NCBI RefSeq assembly: GCF_033095865.1
Contig: NZ_AP019365.1
Location: 1,399,501-1,463,500 of the forward strand
DNA: 64,000 nucleotides
Reading direction: 5' to 3'
Source: Pseudomonas sp. KU43P
GTDB lineage: Bacteria; Pseudomonadota; Gammaproteobacteria; Pseudomonadales; Pseudomonadaceae
Part shown: in pieces, positions 59,489 to 64,000 of the stretch
Layout: every line of letters begins with the position of its first letter
How positions within the stretch are numbered: position 1 is the first letter of the stretch
Position numbers and translations under genes: made by a program
The notes under the pieces: model-generated
Told to the model about the DNA's origin: nothing
What the model saw: only the letters and a program-made list of their open reading frames with translations
Databases searched by the model: none

Positions 59489-59516
59489 AAAGCCACGGGG
59501 GTGACCTCGTGGCTTT
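59489..59516 (+). terminator. Terminator of mqo
   Basis: Arms AAAGCCACG (59489-59497) and complement (59508-59516) followed by a run of T. Confidence 0.85.
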
Positions 59517-59529
59517 TTTTTGCCTGTAC

Positions 59530-59626
59530 CGGGCCCTATCGCTGGCAAGCCAGCTCCCACAGAATGCGCGCAGTTTTGAAACATTGCGCGGGACCGGTGG
59601 GGGCTGGCTTGCCAGCGATAGGGCCG
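59530..59626. repeat. REP pair (BIME), GGCAAGCCAGC variant
   Basis: Facing copies CTATCGCTGGCAAGCCAGCT and complement about 45 bases apart. This variant has T in place of the second C, as at 4352-4441. Confidence 0.85.
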
Positions 59627-59755
59627 GACAGACCACCACCGATCGGAAATCCCGCTTGAGGCCGCATGTTGCGGGGTGGGCAAGTGTGTCGCTTCGCGCT
59701 GCGCAAGACCGACATTCGATAAAGACACCCGCACCTTGCGCCTGCAGCGATCCCT

Positions 59756-59858
59756 TGTGGGAGCCGGCTTGCCGGCAATGAGGCCGGGGCAGGCACAACA
59801 CCATCACCCTGTACAGCCTGTTCGGGCCCTATCGCCGGCAAGCCGGCTCCCACAGGAA
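59756..59858. repeat. REP pair, outward-facing
   Basis: GGGAGCCGGCTTGCCGGCAA at 59759 and CTATCGCCGGCAAGCCGGCT at 59828 lie in the opposite relative order to the other pairs. With 59530-59626 this makes four REP copies in about 330 bases between mqo and the ArsR gene. The sequence between the pairs shows no gene. Confidence 0.8.
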
Positions 59859-59872
59859 GGACATGCTGCTGT

Positions 59873-60181
59873 TCATTGCTGACGGAGGATGCATTCCAGC
59901 AGCCCTGGGAACCGGCCGTCGAGCATTTCGCTGCGCAACGAGTTCATGTGGGTAGTCCCCACGTTCCGGGTGTGCACCAGCCCCGCATCGCGCAGCACGC
60001 GAAAGTGATGCGACATGCTCGACTTCGGCCGGCCGCCATCCAGCTCGCCGCAACTGGCTTCGGTGACACCTGCCAGGTGGCGCACGATCTCCAGGCGCAC
60101 GGGGTCGCTCAGCGCATAGAGCACGCGCTCCAGGATCAGGTCTTCGGGGTTGGGATGTTTGTAGGCTCGCATGGTCGCCAT
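59873..60181 (-). CDS. ArsR-family transcription regulator
   Basis: 102 residues from the ATG at 60181; ATGs at 60172 and 60229 are alternatives and no ribosome-binding site decides. Winged helix-turn-helix with the ArsR pattern ALSDPVRLEIVRHLAG and KSSMSHHFRVLRDAGLV. The metal-binding CxCxxC box of arsenic sensors is absent, so it probably senses something else. Divergent from xenA with an 18-bp palindrome between, suggesting it represses xenA and itself. Confidence 0.85.
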   Translation of the reverse strand: MATMRAYKHPNPEDLILERVLYALSDPVRLEIVRHLAGVTEASCGELDGGRPKSSMSHHFRVLRDAGLVHTRNVGTTHMNSLRSEMLDGRFPGLLECILRQQ

Positions 60182-60209
60182 GATAACGGGGGTTTCACAA
60201 ATTGCCATA

Positions 60210-60227
60210 GTTCGAATATGATCGAAC
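60210..60227. promoter_or_regulatory. Palindromic operator candidate between arsR-type gene and xenA
   Basis: GTTCGA and TCGAAC (60210-60215, 60222-60227) flank a six-base AT-rich centre. It lies 28 bases after the regulator start and 31 bases before the xenA start, an ideal place for a shared operator. Confidence 0.6.
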
Positions 60228-60258
60228 AATCGTATTCAGATGACCCCGGAGTCTGCTC

Positions 60259-61350
60259 ATGTCTGCATTGTTCCAACCCTATACCCTCAAGGACGTCACC
60301 CTGCGCAACCGCATCGCCATCCCGCCGATGTGCCAGTACATGGCCGAGGACGGCATGATCAACGACTGGCACTACGTGCACCTGGCAGGCCTGGCGCGTG
60401 GCGGCGCGGGTTTGCTGGTAGTCGAGGCCACTGCGGTGGCGCCGGAAGGGCGTATCACCCCTGGCTGTGCCGGTATCTGGAGCGACGCCCATGCCCAAGC
60501 TTTCGTGCCGGTGGTGCAGGCGATCAAGGCCGCAGGTTCCGTGCCTGGCATCCAGATCGCCCACGCCGGGCGCAAGGCCAGCGCCAACCGCCCGTGGGAG
60601 GGTGACGACCATATCGCTGCGGATGACGCACGCGGCTGGGAAACCATTGCCCCGTCGGCCATCGCCTTTGGCGCACACCTGCCGAAAGTGCCGCGGGAAA
60701 TGACCTTGGACGACATTGCCCGGGTCAAGCAGGACTTCGTTGACGCCGCCCGTCGTGCGCGTGATGCCGGCTTCGAGTGGATCGAGCTGCATTTTGCCCA
60801 TGGCTATCTGGGCCAGAGCTTCTTCTCCGAGCATTCCAACCAGCGCACCGACGCCTATGGTGGCAGCTTCGAGAACCGTAGCCGCTTCCTGCTGGAAACC
60901 CTGGCTGCCGTGCGTGAGGTATGGCCGGAAAACTTGCCGCTGACCGCCCGTTTCGGTGTGCTGGAGTATGACGGCCGTGATGAGCAGACCCTGGATGAGT
61001 CCATCGAGCTGGCGCGCATGTTCAAGGCCGGTGGGCTGGACCTGCTGAGCGTCAGCGTGGGCTTCACCATCCCGGAAACCAACATTCCGTGGGGGCCGGC
61101 GTTCATGGGGCCGATTGCCGAGCGCGTGCGCCGTGAGGCAGGGTTGCCGGTGACTTCGGCGTGGGGCTTTGGAACCCCGCAATTGGCTGAGGCCGCGCTG
61201 CAGGCAAACCAACTGGACCTGGTATCGGTGGGGCGTGCGCACCTGGCTGATCCGCACTGGGCGTATTCTGCAGCCAAGGCATTGGGCGTGGACAAGGCCT
61301 CCTGGACCTTGCCTGCGCCCTATGCGCATTGGCTTGAGCGGTATCGCTGA
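60259..61350 (+). CDS. xenA: Xenobiotic reductase XenA (old yellow enzyme family)
   Basis: A 363-residue FMN-dependent ene reductase. The opening MSALFQPYTLKDVTLRNRIA and the ending PAPYAHWLERYR match the XenA proteins I know from P. putida. The flavin-tuning Cys25 is in PPMCQYM, and the substrate-binding pair H178/H181 in IELHFAHGYL. It reduces activated alkenes such as cyclohexenone and removes nitrite from nitrate esters. The physiological substrate is unknown. Divergent from an ArsR-family gene. Confidence 0.94.
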   Translation: MSALFQPYTLKDVTLRNRIAIPPMCQYMAEDGMINDWHYVHLAGLARGGAGLLVVEATAVAPEGRITPGCAGIWSDAHAQAFVPVVQAIKAAGSVPGIQIAHAGRKASANRPWEGDDHIAADDARGWETIAPSAIAFGAHLPKVPREMTLDDIARVKQDFVDAARRARDAGFEWIELHFAHGYLGQSFFSEHSNQRTDAYGGSFENRSRFLLETLAAVREVWPENLPLTARFGVLEYDGRDEQTLDESIELARMFKAGGLDLLSVSVGFTIPETNIPWGPAFMGPIAERVRREAGLPVTSAWGFGTPQLAEAALQANQLDLVSVGRAHLADPHWAYSAAKALGVDKASWTLPAPYAHWLERYR

Positions 61351-61359
61351 GTGACCTGG

Positions 61360-61469
61360 GGGCTGCTGCGCAGCCCAATCGCCGGCAAGCCGGCTCCCAC
61401 AGGTACAGCACATGCCTGAAGGGCAGTGATATCCCTGTGGGAGCCGGCTTGCCGACGATTGGGCCGCAC
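61360..61469. repeat. REP pair (BIME)
   Basis: Facing copies CAATCGCCGGCAAGCCGGCT and a slightly changed complement (CTTGCCGACGATTGGGC) between the convergent xenA and dehydrogenase genes. Confidence 0.85.
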
Positions 61470-61481
61470 AGCGGCCCTGCA

Positions 61482-62738
61482 TCAAAACCGATCCAGCCGA
61501 TAAGCCCCCATCCCGCTGCCGCCCTGACATTCAGCCAACCGCCCCACCCATTCCGCCGTCACCGCTGCCTGGGTGAGCCCCAGGTGCTGATGCCCGAAGG
61601 CCAGCAACACCCGCCCAGCACACACCCGGTCGATCACCGGCAACGAATCCGGCAACGACGGCCTGAAGCCCATCCACGGCGTCGCCCCCTCGATCTCCAG
61701 ATCCCGCGTGAACAACCCCTTGCTCAGCCGGTGCAACTGCCACGCCCGTTGCATGCTCGGTGGCGCATCCAGCCCCGCGAACTCCACCGTACCGGCCAAC
61801 CTCAGCCCAGCGGCCATCGGCGTCATGATGAACTTGCGCTCCAGCGAGGTGACCGCGAACGGCAGGCGCTGGTGCTCGCCCGGCAACATCAGGTGATAGC
61901 CGCGTTCGGTGTCGAGCGGCACCCGCTTGCCAGTCAACGCGGCCGTCAGTTGTGCAGAATGTGCGCCGCAACTGATCAGCACCTGGCGCGCACTGAAGGT
62001 GCCTTGGTCACTGCTCAGCGTGACGCCATTGCTATCCAGTTTCCCGCCATTGACCTGCCCCTGCACGAAGCGCACGCCGTTGGCCTTGGCCGCCTCGAAC
62101 AATTCGCAAACCACGCGGTAGGGGTCGAGAAAATGCCCCGTACGGGGGAAGAACAGGCCACCCAGGATCGACGGGTTCAACTGCGGCGCAGCGTCATGCA
62201 CCGCGCCGGCCGACCACATGTCCAAAGGCACACCCTGCTGCTGCATGCGTACACGCAACGCTTGCAGTGCCTGACGCGACTCGGGTCGTTCGAACACCAG
62301 CAGCGACCCATCTTCCTTGAACAGGTCGCTGCGCCCGATCGAGCCCAGCAAGCGCTGCCAGGCGCCGAGGCTGCCTTCGTTCAACGCGCGGATGCCGGCC
62401 ACGCTACGCTGGAACGGTGCCGGGCGCAGGTTGAGCAGCAGCCGGGTGAACCAGGGCAGGGCCTTGGGCAGGTATTTCCAGTCCAGCCGCAACGGGCCCA
62501 TCGGGTCCAGCAGCATGCGCGGCAGGCGTTTGAGGATCGACAGGTCGGCGATGGGGAACACCTGCTCGGTCGCCAGGTGCCCGGCATTGCCGTAGGACGC
62601 GCCATGGCCTGGTGCCTGGCGGTCGATCAGCAGCACCCGGCGGCCCTGGCGGGCCAGTTGCAGGGCGCAGGCGACGCCGACGATGCCGGCGCCGACCACG
62701 GCGATATCGGTGTCCGCTGAAGAGTGGGCGTCGTGCAT
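61482..62738 (-). CDS. lhpB: FAD-dependent D-amino-acid dehydrogenase, probably D-hydroxyproline dehydrogenase
   Basis: 418 residues of the DadA/glycine-oxidase family, with the dinucleotide motif VVGAGIVGVACALQLA (GxGxxG at 16-21) and the C-terminal FAD loop GRVLLAFGHQHLGLT. In P. putida the dehydrogenase in this place next to a semialdehyde dehydrogenase belongs to trans-4-hydroxy-L-proline catabolism and oxidises cis-4-hydroxy-D-proline. The assignment rests on this gene order. Another D-amino acid cannot be excluded. It starts three bases after the upstream gene's stop. Confidence 0.85.
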   Translation of the reverse strand: MHDAHSSADTDIAVVGAGIVGVACALQLARQGRRVLLIDRQAPGHGASYGNAGHLATEQVFPIADLSILKRLPRMLLDPMGPLRLDWKYLPKALPWFTRLLLNLRPAPFQRSVAGIRALNEGSLGAWQRLLGSIGRSDLFKEDGSLLVFERPESRQALQALRVRMQQQGVPLDMWSAGAVHDAAPQLNPSILGGLFFPRTGHFLDPYRVVCELFEAAKANGVRFVQGQVNGGKLDSNGVTLSSDQGTFSARQVLISCGAHSAQLTAALTGKRVPLDTERGYHLMLPGEHQRLPFAVTSLERKFIMTPMAAGLRLAGTVEFAGLDAPPSMQRAWQLHRLSKGLFTRDLEIEGATPWMGFRPSLPDSLPVIDRVCAGRVLLAFGHQHLGLTQAAVTAEWVGRLAECQGGSGMGAYRLDRF

Positions 62739-62741
62739 GCT

Positions 62742-64000
62742 TCAGCCTTCCCGCTTGCCGTCGAGCAACCGCCGCAGACGCAGCGGGTTGTCATGTCGCA
62801 ATGCCTGGGGGAGCAAGCCATCGGGGAAGTCCTGGTAGCACACCGGGCGCAGGAAGCGCAGGACCGCCGCGGTGCCCACCGATGTGCTGCGGGCATCGGA
62901 TGTGGCCGGGAACGGGCCGCCGTGGACCATGGCATCGCAGACTTCCACGCCGGTTGGCCAGCCATTGACCAGGATGCGCCCGGCCTTGCGTTCCAGGGTC
63001 GGCAGCAGCGCCCGAGCGCTGTCGAGGTCGCCGTCGTCCAGGTGCAGGGTGGCGGTCAGCTGGCCTTCCAGGTGTTCGGCGAGCTGTCGCACTTGCTCTT
63101 CGGTTTCGCAGGCGACCACCAGCGAGGCGGCGCCGAACACTTCGGCCTGCAGCGCCGGGTCGGCGAGAAATGCATTGGCCTGGGTGACGAACAGCTGCGC
63201 CTGGCACTGGTTGGGGCCCTGCTGCGGCAGGCCGCTGGCGGCCACCTGGGCATGGGCGTTGTCGGCCAGTGCAGCGACGCCAGCGGCGTAGGCGCCGTGG
63301 ATGCCAGGGGTGAGCATGGTCTGCGCCGCGGCTTGGCGCACGTGCTCAGCGGCAGTCGTGATGAAGCGTTGCAATGCCGGCCCCTGGCGGGCGATGACCA
63401 GGCCGGGGTTGGTGCAGAACTGGCCTGCACCCTGGGTCAACGAGGCGACGAAGCCTTGTGCCAGTGCTTCGGCGCGGGCCTGCAGGGCCGCGTCGAACAG
63501 GAACACCGGGTTGATCGAGCTCATTTCCGCATACACCGGGATCGGCTCCGGGCGTGCCTGGGCGGCCTGGCACAGGGCGATGCCGCCGCTGCGCGAACCG
63601 GTGAAGCCGACGGCCTTGATGCGCGGGTCGCTGACCAGGGCGATGCCGACTTCACGGCCCGCGCCATAGAGCAGCGAAAACACCCCTTCAGGCAGCCCGC
63701 ACCGTTTCACGGCGCGGGCCACGGCCTGGCCGACCAATTCGCTGGTGCCTGGGTGGGCGCCGTGGGCTTTCACCACCACCGGGCAGCCGGCCGCCAGGGC
63801 CGAGGCGGTGTCGCCACCGGCCACCGAGAAGGCCAGCGGGAAGTTGCTGGCGCCGAACACCGCGACCGGGCCCAGTGCTACCTTGCGCTGGCGCAGGTCG
63901 GCGCGAGGCAGGGGCTGGCGCTCGGGCAGCCGGTTGTCGACCCGCACATCCAGCCATTCGCCGTCGCGTACCACACGGGCGAAGGTGCGCAGTTGCGTGC
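62742..64000 (-). CDS. lhpG: Alpha-ketoglutarate semialdehyde dehydrogenase, 5' end outside the window
   Basis: At least 419 codons of an NAD(P)-dependent aldehyde dehydrogenase; the frame is open to base 64000 and lacks its start. Visible are the Rossmann segment [20 protein letters not shown], the general-base glutamate in [11 protein letters not shown] and the catalytic cysteine in [11 protein letters not shown]. The sequence type is the alpha-ketoglutaric semialdehyde dehydrogenase used in hydroxyproline and sugar-acid breakdown. It is co-transcribed with the D-amino-acid dehydrogenase; the rest of the pathway would lie to the right of the window. Confidence 0.88.
   Translation of the reverse strand, partial: TQLRTFARVVRDGEWLDVRVDNRLPERQPLPRADLRQRKVALGPVAVFGASNFPLAFSVAGGDTASALAAGCPVVVKAHGAHPGTSELVGQAVARAVKRCGLPEGVFSLLYGAGREVGIALVSDPRIKAVGFTGSRSGGIALCQAAQARPEPIPVYAEMSSINPVFLFDAALQARAEALAQGFVASLTQGAGQFCTNPGLVIARQGPALQRFITTAAEHVRQAAAQTMLTPGIHGAYAAGVAALADNAHAQVAASGLPQQGPNQCQAQLFVTQANAFLADPALQAEVFGAASLVVACETEEQVRQLAEHLEGQLTATLHLDDGDLDSARALLPTLERKAGRILVNGWPTGVEVCDAMVHGGPFPATSDARSTSVGTAAVLRFLRPVCYQDFPDGLLPQALRHDNPLRLRRLLDGKREG

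Noticed and set aside
57680..59734. 684-codon minus-strand frame
   Set aside because: Antisense of mqo and REP DNA; not protein-like.

Overview
The window is chromosomal DNA from a pseudomonad, most likely a member of the Pseudomonas putida group. The evidence is the GC-rich coding style, many REP palindromes of the P. putida type between genes, an alanyl-phosphatidylglycerol synthase (MprF) gene overlapping a VirJ-like gene, a complete tol-pal operon behind ruvCAB, a XenA-like xenobiotic reductase, an N-terminally extended malate:quinone oxidoreductase and the start of a hydroxyproline catabolic cluster. Species assignment is inference from gene content and remembered family sequences; no search was run.

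Layout. 1-840: 5' part of an IS4-type transposase, frameshifted. 0.9-8.4 kb: rimO and kup (divergent), then virJ-like and mprF. 8.6-9.2 kb: three tandem initiator tRNA genes, each with its own promoter and terminator. 9.3-14.6 kb: LexA-box-controlled dinB, a lipoprotein, proS and an OprD-type porin. 15.3-18.1 kb: small genes (HIT protein, slyX, membrane-anchored cold-shock protein, dps, ribbon-helix-helix protein, zinc ribbon). 18.2-30.5 kb: aspS, yebC, ruvCAB, ybgC-tolQRAB-pal-cpoB, queE-queC and tRNA-Lys. 30.6-35.2 kb: cation efflux protein, a double-Cache chemoreceptor and a PuuP-like putrescine permease, read here as a polyamine sensing and uptake neighbourhood. 35.7-46.4 kb: a YdgA-like protein, nadA, bepA, a TusA-like protein, perM, bcp, gcvR, dapA-bamC, a beta-lactamase-fold hydrolase and purC.

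At 46.5 kb a tRNA-Ser(CGA) gene is the attachment site of a compact AT-richer integrated element (46606-54213, about 7.6 kb). It is bounded by a 21-bp direct repeat of the tRNA 3' end. It encodes a tyrosine integrase (broken by one frameshift), a zinc-finger protein, a ribbon-helix-helix protein, a helicase-only replication protein, three small helical proteins, a serine resolvase with a candidate resolution site, a zinc-ribbon/SPOR membrane protein and a 65-residue protein. Two copies of a 10-bp repeat with identical 13-bp periodicity sit inside each end, as expected of integrase arm sites. The element supplies a replacement terminator for the tRNA it entered, and the original terminator now lies beyond its far end. 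This is the least conventional part of the window and looks like a small replicating integrative element, either a phage-satellite or a plasmid-like type.

After the element come a Cache-HAMP-GAF-HD-GYP protein with a large insertion inside its catalytic domain (54.6-57.4 kb), mqo (57.8-59.5 kb), an ArsR-family regulator divergent from xenA with a palindrome between them, and, on the minus strand at the right edge, a D-amino-acid/hydroxyproline-type dehydrogenase and the truncated alpha-ketoglutarate semialdehyde dehydrogenase upstream of it.
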